In this document: positions 17,056-25,954 of the stretch, in pieces | Layout of the letters: every line of letters starts with the position of its first letter | Numbering within the stretch: the first letter of the stretch is position 1 | NCBI GenBank assembly: GCA_038748065.1 | Contig: JBCDJG010000023.1 | Location: 8,561-72,560 of the forward strand | Direction of reading: 5' to 3' | Source of the DNA: JBCDJG01 sp038748065 | GTDB taxonomy: Bacteria; Pseudomonadota; Gammaproteobacteria; Pseudomonadales; Halieaceae | Length of the DNA stretch: 64,000 nucleotides | The notes under the pieces: model-generated | The model's database searches: none | Told to the model about the DNA's origin: nothing | The model's input: the letters and a program-made list of their open reading frames with translations, nothing else | Made by a program: the position numbers and the translations under genes

Positions 17056-18429
17056 TTGGGTCGAGCTACCCCCGTCACGCCAGCTGGCGCACCAAGCTGG
17101 GTCACTCAAAAACTGGATCGTTGGTTTCACCTGACCGAGCGGGGCAGTTCTGTTCGTACCGAACTGCTGGCGGCACTGACCACCTTCGCCACCATGTCCT
17201 ACGTACTGGCGGTGCATCCGCTGATCATGTCGGATGCCGGCATGGACCGGGCCCAGGTACTTACGGTGACCGCCCTGGTCGCTGCCACATTCTCTATCCT
17301 GATGGGCCTGATGGCCAACCTGCCTATCGCCCAGGCTCCCGGCATGGGTGCCAATGCCCTGGTTGCCTACACGATTGTGCTGGCCATGGGCGTACCCTGG
17401 GAGGCGGCGCTGGGCCTTGTGTTTTGGAGCGGTGTGCTGTTCCTGCTGCTCACCATAACCGGCATTCGACGGCTCATGCTGGTGGCCTACCCCATCCCGC
17501 TGCGTCAGGCGATGACGGTGGGCATCGGGCTGTTCATTATGTTCATCGGTCTGAAGACCTCGGGCATATTGGTGGCGGCTCCCGCGCCTGCCTTTATTCG
17601 CATTGGTGAACTGACGCATGCGCCTGTGTTGCTGTCACTGCTGGGCATTCCACTCCTACTGACGCTGGTCAGCAAGAAGGTGCCGGGCGCCATTATCGTC
17701 TGCATTGCTATCCTGACGGCTGGCGGCCTGTTTATCGCAACGCCAGATGGCTCACTAACGCCGTTGCCCTCAGCGCTTGTCAGCATGCCTTCGGGCTTTG
17801 GTTCACTATGGATGGCGCTGGATATCGGCTACCTATGGAGCCACTTTGGGGCCGCCTTCCCGGTTCTGCTATCCCTGGTATTTATGGATCTGTTCAGCTC
17901 CCTGGCGGCGATGAATGCAATGTGTAAACGAGCAGGCCTTGTGAACGAGCAGGGAGATATGCAAAAGCCCACGGAAGCGCTGTCTGCGGATGCCCTGGCG
18001 ACTATCGGCGCATCATTGGCAGGCACTTCAACCACGAATTGCTATGCCGAGTCCGCTGCGGGCATAGAAAGCGGTGGCCGCAGTGGCCTTGTTGCGATTC
18101 TGGTCGGTCTGCTGTTCCTGGCCTCCCTAGTGATCAGCCCCCTGGTGTTGATCATTCCAGCGGAGGCGACCGCCCCCGCGCTGGTGTTTATTGGGCTGCT
18201 AATGTTTGCCGAAGTCCGTGAAATCGATTTTGACGATATGGTCGGTGGCGCGGCCGCTATCCTCACTTTTTTGCTGATGGCGGTGACCACCATCAGTGAT
18301 GGCATGGCCATGGGCCTGCTCATTTACGTAGCCGGCATGCTGCTGACGGGACGCGCTCGCGAAGTCCACGTCTTCGCTTATTTGCTGGCGCTTACATTTG
18401 TCGGGTACTACGCCGTCGCCCCGGTCTAG
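17056..18429 (+). CDS. NCS2-family purine permease, AzgA type
   Basis: A 457-residue inner-membrane permease of the AzgA branch (adenine, guanine or hypoxanthine/proton symport). Typical segments are LTTFATMSYVLAVHP, the conserved APGMGANALVAYTIVL, TSTTNCYAESAAGIESGGRS in the later signature, and a final set of helices; about 12-13 transmembrane segments. Translation probably begins at TTG 17056, with AGGAG nine bases before it. It is the first gene of a five-gene operon and feeds the adenine and 8-oxoguanine-type deaminases encoded downstream. Related permeases are at 44813 and 58530. Confidence 0.9.
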   Translation: MGRATPVTPAGAPSWVTQKLDRWFHLTERGSSVRTELLAALTTFATMSYVLAVHPLIMSDAGMDRAQVLTVTALVAATFSILMGLMANLPIAQAPGMGANALVAYTIVLAMGVPWEAALGLVFWSGVLFLLLTITGIRRLMLVAYPIPLRQAMTVGIGLFIMFIGLKTSGILVAAPAPAFIRIGELTHAPVLLSLLGIPLLLTLVSKKVPGAIIVCIAILTAGGLFIATPDGSLTPLPSALVSMPSGFGSLWMALDIGYLWSHFGAAFPVLLSLVFMDLFSSLAAMNAMCKRAGLVNEQGDMQKPTEALSADALATIGASLAGTSTTNCYAESAAGIESGGRSGLVAILVGLLFLASLVISPLVLIIPAEATAPALVFIGLLMFAEVREIDFDDMVGGAAAILTFLLMAVTTISDGMAMGLLIYVAGMLLTGRAREVHVFAYLLALTFVGYYAVAPV

Positions 18430-18468
18430 GGTGCAGCTGCGGACGCCAGGCTTCAGGAAGAAGTTGCT

Positions 18469-20370
18469 ATGAACAGAATCGCACACCTTATGCTGCTTGC
18501 CGCGCTGGCCGTTGTTAACCCGGCGGCGGGTCAGGCGGTAAGCGAGCGCGTCACCTTGCCCTTGAACGAAGAAGTAATGACGCGACAGCACTTGATACAG
18601 GTGGCCCTGGCGAGGGAACCTGCTGATCTGATACTGCGTGGCGCCACGGTGTTGAATGTGTTTACCGGCCAGTGGGATGCTGACCAGGACATTGTGATCA
18701 GCGGCAAGCGCATCGCCTGGGTTGGCGACCGCGAGACCTGGCCGGGCCGGACAAAACAAGTCGTTGATGCCGGCAAGGAGTGGGCGGTGCCCGGGTTTGG
18801 CGAGTCCCACAAGCACATCGAGAGCAGTTACCTAACGCCCGAATATGAAGCCGCCCTGGTCATACCGCGAGGCAATACCTTCACCATCGAAGGCTCACAT
18901 GAACTGTCCAACGTGGTCGGCATGGATAACGCGAGTTTCTGGCTGCAGGCAGAAAAGGCTGGCAGCCCGCTAAAGATTTTTCCGGCTATCGGTTCGGCTA
19001 CGCCTCCCACCGTCTACGAGCGCGCAGGTGGCTACTACGGCTATACGGAAATGGCGGAGTTCCTGACCTCCGACCTGCGGGTCGTCGCGCTGGGCGAGGT
19101 GATGGACTGGCCCGCGATATCCAATCCCGGCGCACCCGGTAATCAACGTATCTGGGAAATGATACAGGCCACCTGGGATCACCGTGGTGTGATTGAGGGG
19201 CACGGCAGTGGCCTGCGCAGTGTCGATGAAATCAACGCCTTTGCCGCCTCTGGCCTGTCGTCAGATCACGAGGTTCGTCTGGCGGAAGAGGGCCTGGAAA
19301 AACTTAAGCGCGGCGTGTTCCTGGAGGTGCGCACCAGTGCTACACCGGTGCTGTTTCCATACCTCATTGAATCCGGCGTGGCGGACTGGAGCAACGTTTC
19401 TGTCACGACGGATGATCGCGATGTTGCCGCCACCGTTGAACTCGGAGCCATGGAATACAACATCCGCCTGGCAATCGAGTACGGCGTCAAGCCTATTGAT
19501 GCCTACATGATGGGCTCCTATAACACAGCAAGGCACTTCAACATTGATCACCTCGTGGGCGCCATCGCGCCTGGTCGCTATGCTGACGTTGTGCTGCTCA
19601 GCGACGCCGAAAAGGTCAGCATCACGCGAGTATTTGCCAACGGTGTGCTGGCAGGTGAGGGCACCGAGTACAAGCTGCCCATCGCCAAGGTCGAATACCC
19701 TGACAGCATTCGCAAAACGATGAACGTTGGCAGGGAGCTGACCGCAGCAGACTTCATGATCGAAGCCCCACCGGGCCGCGACGAAGTCACTGTGGCGCTG
19801 ATGGAGCCCTTCTACTTTGAGGAGCGCTTTATGGAAGATGTGCTGCCGGTAACTGAAGGTGTTGTGCTTCCTGATATAGACCGTGGCATCAGCAAGGTGG
19901 CGGTGGCGGATCGCTACCACGGTACAGCCGCCGTCTCGAAGATGTTCTGGCGCGGCGTGGGGCCGGCAACGCCAGACTCGGCGCTGGCGAGTTCGCAGAT
20001 GCATGACATCCACAATATCTGGTCCGTGGGTAACAGTGATACCGCCATGGCCATGGCCTCCAATGCCGTTGCCGATATGGGGGGCGGCTGGGCCTTGGTC
20101 AGCGGGGGCGAAATCGTCGCCACGGTGAGTCTCGACATTGCCGGGCTGATGACCGCGCGGCCCGTAGCCGAAGTCGCGGCGGAGGTAGAGCATATGATGA
20201 ATGCTGCAGACGAGATGCAGTGGATCGGCGCGCCAGGTTTGCCCGATCGTATGCGCTTCGCATTCCTCACGGCGTCACCCTGGCGATGGCAGTTGGTCGC
20301 GCCTTACGATGGTAATCCTGGCGGTTTTGTCGATGTGACTAGCGGCGAGACGCATCCGGTTATCTGGTAG
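18469..20370 (+). CDS. Periplasmic adenine deaminase-like amidohydrolase
   Basis: A 633-residue AdeC homologue carrying a signal peptide (MNRIAHLMLLAALAVVNPAA, cleavage about 22), which ordinary adenine deaminases lack. It keeps the metal motif ESHKHIESS near 115, VIEGHGSGL near 240 followed by GLSSDHEVR, TTDDRDVA near 320, and the C-terminal half with VADRYHGTAAVSKMFWRGVG. The GHID motif after TDDR is replaced by GAMEYN, so the active site differs from the cytoplasmic enzyme. Starts at ATG 18469 after AGGAAGAAG. The predicted role is deamination of adenine or a related base in the periplasm, freeing hypoxanthine and ammonia for import. Substrate is unproven. Confidence 0.85.
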   Translation: MNRIAHLMLLAALAVVNPAAGQAVSERVTLPLNEEVMTRQHLIQVALAREPADLILRGATVLNVFTGQWDADQDIVISGKRIAWVGDRETWPGRTKQVVDAGKEWAVPGFGESHKHIESSYLTPEYEAALVIPRGNTFTIEGSHELSNVVGMDNASFWLQAEKAGSPLKIFPAIGSATPPTVYERAGGYYGYTEMAEFLTSDLRVVALGEVMDWPAISNPGAPGNQRIWEMIQATWDHRGVIEGHGSGLRSVDEINAFAASGLSSDHEVRLAEEGLEKLKRGVFLEVRTSATPVLFPYLIESGVADWSNVSVTTDDRDVAATVELGAMEYNIRLAIEYGVKPIDAYMMGSYNTARHFNIDHLVGAIAPGRYADVVLLSDAEKVSITRVFANGVLAGEGTEYKLPIAKVEYPDSIRKTMNVGRELTAADFMIEAPPGRDEVTVALMEPFYFEERFMEDVLPVTEGVVLPDIDRGISKVAVADRYHGTAAVSKMFWRGVGPATPDSALASSQMHDIHNIWSVGNSDTAMAMASNAVADMGGGWALVSGGEIVATVSLDIAGLMTARPVAEVAAEVEHMMNAADEMQWIGAPGLPDRMRFAFLTASPWRWQLVAPYDGNPGGFVDVTSGETHPVIW

Positions 20371-21483
20371 ATGCGTCGCTTCGCGCTGCTGGCGCTCTGG
20401 CTGATACTGGCGTTGGACGCCAGAGCGCACCTGCTCAATATGAGCCAGGTGCAAGCCGAATTGGGCCGCGATGGTGTCCTCGCCCTTACCATGACGCTCG
20501 ATCTTCTGCGCGCCAACGGTTCGCCCGAGGCCTATTACGCGATGTCGCAGTCAGGTCCGGATGCGCTGACGGCACCGGAATATCGGGCGCTGTGGTCGAG
20601 GCTGCTTGAATCGATTGAACTGGAGCAAAGCGGAGCCCGTCTTGAAATCGCTCTACAGCGCGTCGAGCCACCGCAGGCGGAGCTTGCGACGTTTACCAGC
20701 AACGCCGCCTGGCCGATGACCCGGCTTGTGCTCAATGCACAAACCACCTCTGGTGCGCCGATCACGCTCAGGTTTCGCTCAAGCTTCCCTTTCGAAGAGC
20801 CGATCGCCTTGAGTTTTACCACCAGCTTCAGCGAGCAGAGCAAGAGCCGCTGGCTCATCGCCAACCAGACCAGCCCGGCCTTTGCTGCTGAAGGCGTTGT
20901 AGCGGCATCGCAGCGCGGCATCGATTGGCGCGGCTTGTCGACAGCGCTATGGCAGGGGGTACTGCACGTGCTGCCGGGCGGAATAGATCACCTGTTGTTT
21001 CTGCTTTGCCTGTTTCTCGCCATTGATGGCTGGCGCGATCGAATCCTGACTATCACCCTCTTTACGCTGGCCCATAGTATTACACTCGGTTTGGCCGCCT
21101 ACCGGATAGTCGAGTTACCCAGCCACTGGGTTGAAGCTGCCATCGCGGCGTCGATTCTGCTTGTCGCGCTGAGCAATCTAGCACCCGGTCGAGTGCATAC
21201 TGTGCGCTGGCCGTTGATCGTGTGCTTCGGCTTGCTGCACGGCTTTGGTTTCGCCAGTGCACTGCGGGATTTGGACCTGGCGACGGATACTTTTCTGCCG
21301 GCCCTTCTGTCGTTCAATCTGGGTGTAGAGATCGGGCAGCTGATTTTCCTGGCAGTGCTGTCGGCCGGCCTCTGGTCTTTTACCCATCGCGCCTGGTACC
21401 GGCAGAGGGTGACGCTACCGCTGTCGGCGCTGTCGGCACTCGTATCTGGGGTGTGGCTGGTGCAGAGGTTGGCGCAGGCATGA
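20371..21483 (+). CDS. HupE/UreJ-family membrane protein
   Basis: A 370-residue protein: signal peptide (MRRFALLALWLILALDARA), an exposed N-terminal domain of about 170 residues starting with HLLNMSQVQ, then six or so helices containing GVLHVLPGGIDHLLFLLCLF, LAHSITLGLA and LLHGFGFASAL, the histidine-bearing motifs of the HupE/UreJ_2 family. Small HupE proteins are thought to move nickel or cobalt; this long two-domain form is usually found without a metalloenzyme neighbour and has no proven role. The ATG directly abuts the stop of the periplasmic deaminase (no gap), so it is expressed with it. Metal supply to exported metal-dependent deaminases is one idea. Confidence 0.8.
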   Translation: MRRFALLALWLILALDARAHLLNMSQVQAELGRDGVLALTMTLDLLRANGSPEAYYAMSQSGPDALTAPEYRALWSRLLESIELEQSGARLEIALQRVEPPQAELATFTSNAAWPMTRLVLNAQTTSGAPITLRFRSSFPFEEPIALSFTTSFSEQSKSRWLIANQTSPAFAAEGVVAASQRGIDWRGLSTALWQGVLHVLPGGIDHLLFLLCLFLAIDGWRDRILTITLFTLAHSITLGLAAYRIVELPSHWVEAAIAASILLVALSNLAPGRVHTVRWPLIVCFGLLHGFGFASALRDLDLATDTFLPALLSFNLGVEIGQLIFLAVLSAGLWSFTHRAWYRQRVTLPLSALSALVSGVWLVQRLAQA

Positions 21484-22892
21484 GTAGAGTACGTTACACC
21501 GGCTTTGCGGCCATCGTCAGCGGTGATCCCGAATGCACTCGGTACACGGACGCCGACATACTCACAGAGGACGGCTTTATCCTCGGCTTTTCAAAGAGGG
21601 GTAGCGAGGCTGACCAGCACGAAGAAACCGTCGACTGCCAAGGGCTGATTGCCTACCCCGGGCTGATCAATACTCATCATCACTTTTTCCAGGCCTGCGT
21701 CCGCAACCTCGCCGGTTTGGATTGGACGACGCTGTCGGTGATGGAATGGCTTGACCGTATTTACCCGATATTCGCGCGTTTGAACGAAGATTGCTTCTAC
21801 CACGGTAGTCTGGTGAGCCTGGCGGACCTGGTTAAAAACGGCTGCACGACGGCATTTGACCACCAGTACTGCTTTCCCGAGCACGCGGGCAAACGATTGA
21901 TAGATCGCCAGTTCGAGGCCGCCGAGCTCTTGGGGATGCGTTTTCACGCCGGCCGCGGCTGCAATACCCTGGCGCGCGAGGACGGCAGCACAATTCCCGA
22001 AGCCATGCGGGAGACCACAGAGGCGTTCCTGGACGATTGCGTTCGATTGATAGAGACCTACCATGACGGGTCGCCCGGCAGTATGCGGCAAGTGGTGGTC
22101 GCGCCTTGCCAGCCCATCAACAGTCTGCCGGATACCTTCGCGGAGGCCGCTCGGCTGGCCAGGCATTACGGCGTCTCCCTGCATACACACCTGGGTGAGG
22201 GCGAGACCGCTGGCATGCGAGCACGCTATGGCATGGATAGCCTGGACTGGTGTGCCCAGCACGCGTTTTTAGGCGAGGATGTCTGGCTTGCGCACGGATG
22301 GGAATTCGGCACAGCAGAAATTGCTACGCTTGCCGCAACCGGTACGGGCATTTCGCACTGCCCAGCGCCGGTCTATCTCGTCGGTGAGGCGGTAACGGCA
22401 GTGCCTGCGATGATCGCGGCCGGCGTGCGCGTAAGCCTCGGCGTGGATGGGCAGGCGTCAAATGACGGCAGCAACCTGGCAGAGTGCATTCGCCTGGCCT
22501 ACCTGCTTCAATGCCTCAACGCCGGGCAACACGCACATACGGTGCCCACGCCCTATGATTTTTTGCGCATGGGCGCTAGCGGCGGCGCCGACTGCCTGAA
22601 CCGGAGCGACCTGGGTGAACTGGCGGTGGGGAAGGCGGCTGATTTTTTTGCCATTGATAGTCAACGCCTGGATCGCGCGGGCGCCATTCACTCGCCCGGG
22701 AGTCTACCGGCGAAGGTCGGCCTCGGCGGCCCCGTTGATTTGACCGTCGTCGCCGGGCAGATCGTGTGGCGCAACGGCGAGTTCCCTGGTCTGGATGAAG
22801 CGCAGCTGGCGGCAGAGGCGAATCAGGTGTTCAGCCGAACGCTGGGCGATGTCGCTCACAGCTATGGTGAGGCGAGTAGCGATGGACTTTGA
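21480..22892 (+). CDS. 8-oxoguanine deaminase-like amidohydrolase
   Basis: A 470-residue cytoplasmic aminohydrolase of the ATZ/TRZ subfamily. Motifs follow the 8-oxoguanine deaminase pattern: NTHHHFFQACVRNLAG near 63, HTHLGEGETAG near 236, the histidine of SHCPAPVYL near 292 and LGVDGQASNDGSN near 320. The expected reaction is hydrolytic loss of an amino group from an oxidised or substituted purine (8-oxoguanine to urate in characterised members). ATGA at 21480 overlaps the stop of the HupE-like gene. It overlaps allophanate hydrolase by 11 bases downstream. A paralogue with the same motifs is at 57140. Guanine or hydroxytriazine substrates remain possible. Confidence 0.83.
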   Translation: MSRVRYTGFAAIVSGDPECTRYTDADILTEDGFILGFSKRGSEADQHEETVDCQGLIAYPGLINTHHHFFQACVRNLAGLDWTTLSVMEWLDRIYPIFARLNEDCFYHGSLVSLADLVKNGCTTAFDHQYCFPEHAGKRLIDRQFEAAELLGMRFHAGRGCNTLAREDGSTIPEAMRETTEAFLDDCVRLIETYHDGSPGSMRQVVVAPCQPINSLPDTFAEAARLARHYGVSLHTHLGEGETAGMRARYGMDSLDWCAQHAFLGEDVWLAHGWEFGTAEIATLAATGTGISHCPAPVYLVGEAVTAVPAMIAAGVRVSLGVDGQASNDGSNLAECIRLAYLLQCLNAGQHAHTVPTPYDFLRMGASGGADCLNRSDLGELAVGKAADFFAIDSQRLDRAGAIHSPGSLPAKVGLGGPVDLTVVAGQIVWRNGEFPGLDEAQLAAEANQVFSRTLGDVAHSYGEASSDGL

Positions 22893-24681
22893 GCTCGATC
22901 AGCTGCCACTCACGCTCGATGCATTGGCAGCAGCCTACAAGCGTGGGTTGAATCCTCAAGTGCTACTGCAGTGGCTGGATGCGCGTGAAGCAGATTGGGC
23001 ATCGCGCAATATCTGGATACATCGCCTGAGCCCGGCAGAACGTGAGCCCTACCTCGAGCGCCTGGCAGGTCGCTCGCCGGATGAATTGCCGCTTTACGGC
23101 GTGCCCTTCGCCATCAAGGATAATATAGATCTGGCCGGTATTCCCACGACAGCCGCCTGTCCGGCCTATGCCTATACCCCACAGCGAAGCGCGTCGATAG
23201 TCTCCAGCCTGGTAGAGGCCGGGGCAATACCGCTGGGCAAGACAAATCTTGACCAGTTCGCTACCGGTCTGGTCGGCGCTCGCTCACCAGAACCCTGGGG
23301 GCCCTGCCGGAATGCGTTTGATGCGTCGATGATCTCGGGGGGGTCTAGTGCGGGTTCCGCGGTGGCCGTCGCTGCGGGCCTGGCCAGTTTTTCACTGGGT
23401 ACAGATACGGCGGGCTCCGGGCGCGTACCGGCAGCATTCAATAACCTGGTGGGTCTGAAACCGAGCTGTGGGACCTTGAGCACAGAGGGTGTCGTGCCGG
23501 CCTGTCAAAGTCTTGATAGCGTCAGCCTGTTTACGCTGACGGCGTCCGATGCGTCGACCCTCTACAGCCTCTGTGCCATGGCCGGCCGCAATGCGCCCTT
23601 TGCCCGGCAGACGGCCGCGCCGGCCTGGGGGCATGTGTCACAGCGTATAGCTGTGCCATTGGCCGACCAGTTGGTGTTTGATTCAGAGGCCGACCGAGAG
23701 CGCTTCAGTGCGTCCTGCGCCTGGCTGGAGTCACTCGACTATGAGCTCCTCGAGCGGGATTTCAGCCTGTTCTTCGACACCGCCAGAATGCTTTACGAAG
23801 GCCCCTGGGTGGCCGAGCGCTATAGCGTGGTGCGCGAATTGCTCGACGGCGATGCGGACTGCGTTCATAAAGCGGTGCGCGAGGTGCTCGGAGCGGCGCC
23901 TGGCATGAGTGCAACCGACGCCTTTGAGGCGCTGTACCTGCTGGAGGACGCACGAGTGGCCTGCCGCGACTTCTTCGCAGAGGGCTGTCTGGCATTGACG
24001 CCAACTGCCCCCGGTCTGCCCAGACTGGCGGCCGTGCTTGCGGACCCGCTTGGCCTCAACAGCCGTTTGGGAACCTACACTAACTTTATGAACCTGTTGG
24101 ACCTGGCGGGCATCGCGCTACCCGCCGGATTTACCGATGATGGCACACCGAGGGGCATAACCTTGTTCGGTCCTGCGGGCAGCGATGCCTTGCTGCTGCA
24201 CTGCGCTGGCCGATATCTGGATACCTGCAGCCTGCCCTTGGGCGCGACGGGTCTGCCACGTCCCGCAGAGGGCCCGCTGGTGCTGCCTGAGAGCCACATT
24301 CCGCTGGTCGTCTGCGGCGCACACATGTCGGGTCTGCCCTTGAATGAACAACTGGTCGCTTTGGGAGGCTTTTGGCTGGAGTCGGTACCCACCGCCCGCG
24401 CCTATCGCCTGTTCGCATTGCCTGGCGGTCCGCCGGAGCGACCTGGCCTGGTGCGTACCAACGATGGCGGTGTGTCTGTTGAGACAGAAACCTGGGCGCT
24501 GCCGCGTGCTGAGCTCGGGCGCTTTATGGCGTCAATCCCGGCACCCCTGGGGCTGGGCCAGGTTGAACTCGTTGATGGTCGTCAGGCACTGGGCTTCCTG
24601 TGCGAAGCCAGTGCTACTGAAGCCGCGCTGGATGTATCCAACTACGGAGGCTGGAGAGCGTATCTGGCAAGCCGCGCCTGA
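22882..24681 (+). CDS. atzF: Allophanate hydrolase (AtzF family)
   Basis: A 599-residue two-domain enzyme. Residues about 60-450 are an amidase-signature domain with the Ser-cisSer-Lys triad: lysine in VPFAIKDNID near 79, SGGSSAGSAVA near 152, and TDTAGSGRVPAAFN near 175. Residues about 460-599 match the small allophanate hydrolase C-terminal domain (PLVVCGAHMSGLPLN, then GLGQVELVDG). It hydrolyses allophanate, or 1,3-dicarboxyurea in the cyanurate route, to CO2 and ammonia. No biotin-dependent urea carboxylase lies nearby, so allophanate must come from a biuret- or carboxybiuret-like precursor, as the AtzE/AtzG pair at 46425-48055 suggests. The start ATG 22882 lies within the end of the preceding gene. 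Confidence 0.9.
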   Translation: MDFELDQLPLTLDALAAAYKRGLNPQVLLQWLDAREADWASRNIWIHRLSPAEREPYLERLAGRSPDELPLYGVPFAIKDNIDLAGIPTTAACPAYAYTPQRSASIVSSLVEAGAIPLGKTNLDQFATGLVGARSPEPWGPCRNAFDASMISGGSSAGSAVAVAAGLASFSLGTDTAGSGRVPAAFNNLVGLKPSCGTLSTEGVVPACQSLDSVSLFTLTASDASTLYSLCAMAGRNAPFARQTAAPAWGHVSQRIAVPLADQLVFDSEADRERFSASCAWLESLDYELLERDFSLFFDTARMLYEGPWVAERYSVVRELLDGDADCVHKAVREVLGAAPGMSATDAFEALYLLEDARVACRDFFAEGCLALTPTAPGLPRLAAVLADPLGLNSRLGTYTNFMNLLDLAGIALPAGFTDDGTPRGITLFGPAGSDALLLHCAGRYLDTCSLPLGATGLPRPAEGPLVLPESHIPLVVCGAHMSGLPLNEQLVALGGFWLESVPTARAYRLFALPGGPPERPGLVRTNDGGVSVETETWALPRAELGRFMASIPAPLGLGQVELVDGRQALGFLCEASATEAALDVSNYGGWRAYLASRA

Positions 24682-24698
24682 GCCTGAAAGGGCAGTGC

Positions 24699-25604
24699 TC
24701 AGTTCGGGAGGTGCGTCGCTTCGATCTTTGCGAGTATGTGCTCGCCTGCCGTGATCGGCGCGAAGCGTGGCGGGTTATCGGCATCGGTGCAACTGGGCAG
24801 GCACTCAACCAGGGTATCGGAGTCCGGGTCCACGAAGAAGGCGATGGAGTAGCGGTCCCCGACACCGCCACGCGGCTGTACGCGGTGTAAGGACGAACGA
24901 TAGTGCTCATTCGTCCAGCACTGCAGCAGATCGCCGGCATTGATTACAACGGCGTCGGGCATGGGATCGACTGCTTGCCAGTTGCCGTTGGCGTCACGCA
25001 CCTCGAGGCCACCAACGGCGTCCTGGAATAGCAGGGTGACCATGCCATAGTCGGTGTGCGCGCCGGCGCCGAGTTGGCCGGGGGACGCTGCATCCAAGGG
25101 AGGGTAGTGCAATACGCGCAGGGTAACGTTTTCGCCTTTATGGCGATCGACGAAAAACTCAATAGGCAGGTCCAGAGAAACAGCAAAGACGCGCAGCACG
25201 CGGTAGGCGGCTGCCATGCATTCTTCGTAAAACTGCAGCAACAGATCGCGAAGGGTCAGGTCTGGCCAGGCGAAATCTCGGTGTTTCTCCAAATCCCGAA
25301 GCGTTAGGGCCTCCTTGAGATCCGGCGGCATGCCGGGATTCAGGCTCTCCTCACAGACGCCCTGGTAGCCGAAGTTCTCTTTGGCATCGGAGTAACCTAG
25401 CTTGCGTTTCTCTGCGTCCTCCTGGGCAAAGAAGGAAGCTGCTGTGGCGAACATGCGCTGCCTGAGATCCTCGGGTATACCAACGTTCTTCAGCGACAGG
25501 AAGCCGATTCCCGTGAGCGCCTGGCGTACCTGCTCGGCCAGAGCGTTTAGCGCCTCGGGGTCGTTGGGATCGTAGCTGGCGAAGTCGACAACCGGGATTT
25601 TCAT
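24699..25604 (-). CDS. 2OG-Fe(II) oxygenase, isopenicillin N synthase-like
   Basis: A 301-residue non-haem iron oxygenase with an N-terminal DIOX_N domain (IPVVDFASYDPNDPEAL, GIGFLSLKNVGIPEDL) and the 2OG-FeII core: HTD near 182 in GAGAHTDYGMVTLLFQD, the distal histidine near 237 in SSLHRVQP, and the 2-oxoglutarate arginine in DRYSIAFFVDP near 251. Such enzymes hydroxylate, desaturate or N-dealkylate small molecules; the substrate is not evident. It stands alone and converges on atzF. Its leader contains a poor -24/-12 look-alike (25637-25652), which I do not call. A second enzyme of the family is at 39640, inside a purine operon. Confidence 0.85.
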   Translation of the reverse strand: MKIPVVDFASYDPNDPEALNALAEQVRQALTGIGFLSLKNVGIPEDLRQRMFATAASFFAQEDAEKRKLGYSDAKENFGYQGVCEESLNPGMPPDLKEALTLRDLEKHRDFAWPDLTLRDLLLQFYEECMAAAYRVLRVFAVSLDLPIEFFVDRHKGENVTLRVLHYPPLDAASPGQLGAGAHTDYGMVTLLFQDAVGGLEVRDANGNWQAVDPMPDAVVINAGDLLQCWTNEHYRSSLHRVQPRGGVGDRYSIAFFVDPDSDTLVECLPSCTDADNPPRFAPITAGEHILAKIEATHLPN

Positions 25605-25781
25605 AGGGGCTTCCCTCCCTTTGATGGCTTAAGTGTAGCAAGCGGACGACCGCGCGCAGGTGCCGTGCTAAGCTCGCAGCGCTGCCTCCTAACGAGCAAG
25701 CAAGGAATAGGCCAATAGAAGATAAACGGGAGAGCGCTGAGCAACTGACAGCTTGCCGACGGCCGCGTGTCATGATGCCTC

Positions 25782-25797
25782 TGGCACATAACTTGCT
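25782..25797 (+). promoter_or_regulatory. Sigma-54 promoter of the nucleoside ABC operon
   Basis: TGGCACATAACTTGCT is a perfect match to TGGCAC-N5-TTGCW. The predicted start is about 25808, giving a 139-base leader to the ATPase start codon; the leader holds a small ORF and a 12-bp repeat. A one-mismatch NtrC-like site (GCGC-N7-GTGC, 25654-25668) lies about 115 bases upstream. Otherwise the 340-base gap from 25605 shows nothing else I can name. Confidence 0.78.
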
Positions 25798-25813
25798 CGA
25801 TCAAGCACTACCT

Positions 25814-25954
25814 ATGAGCAACAACAAAGACGATCGGCGCCGGCGTACAAAGCTATCTGCTACAGGAACGGCTGAGACAGTGCCCGAGTGGTCGGCAGGT
25901 AGGTCGGCGGGTGGGTCGGCGGGTGGGTCGGCGGGTGGGTCGATAGATGAATAA
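25814..25954 (+). CDS. Possible leader peptide with a Gly-Ser-Ala repeat tail
   Basis: A 46-codon frame (starting MSNNKDDRRRRTK and ending with GRSAGGSAGGSAGGSIDE). It begins about six bases after the predicted sigma-54 start point and overlaps the ATPase start codon by eight bases, so ribosomes finishing it would be next to that start. There is no Shine-Dalgarno sequence; translation would have to be nearly leaderless. Its C-terminus is encoded by the 12-bp tandem repeat. I cannot tell whether it is translated or is just open sequence over a regulatory leader. Confidence 0.35.
   Translation: MSNNKDDRRRRTKLSATGTAETVPEWSAGRSAGGSAGGSAGGSIDE
25890..25949 (+). repeat. Five 12-bp tandem units abutting a start codon
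   Basis: Units read GGTCGGCAGGTA, then GGTCGGCGGGTG three times, then the diverged GGTCGATAGATG whose last three bases are the ATG of the ABC ATPase at 25947. Three identical consecutive copies make slippage plausible. The unit length keeps the upstream small frame open but changes the distance from promoter to ribosome-binding region. Confidence 0.85.

Noticed and set aside
21222..21479. Extended N-termini of several deaminase and transporter frames (for example 21222, 22795, 11402, 31616, 44073)
   Set aside because: The extra residues lie inside the preceding gene or promoter and the true starts have ribosome sites or ATGA/GTGA/TTGA overlaps at conserved N-termini.
24682..24698. Possible terminator between atzF and the convergent oxygenase gene
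   Set aside because: Only a five-base stem with a long loop and no T-run.
25637..25652. Minus-strand -24/-12 look-alike before the 24699 oxygenase (CGGTCGTCCGCTTGCT)
   Set aside because: Core spacing is right but the -24 box matches at only about half of its positions.
25654..25668. GCGC-N7-GTGC, near-match to an NtrC site before the nucleoside ABC operon
   Set aside because: One core mismatch and no extended dyad; kept only as a note under the promoter, not as a feature.
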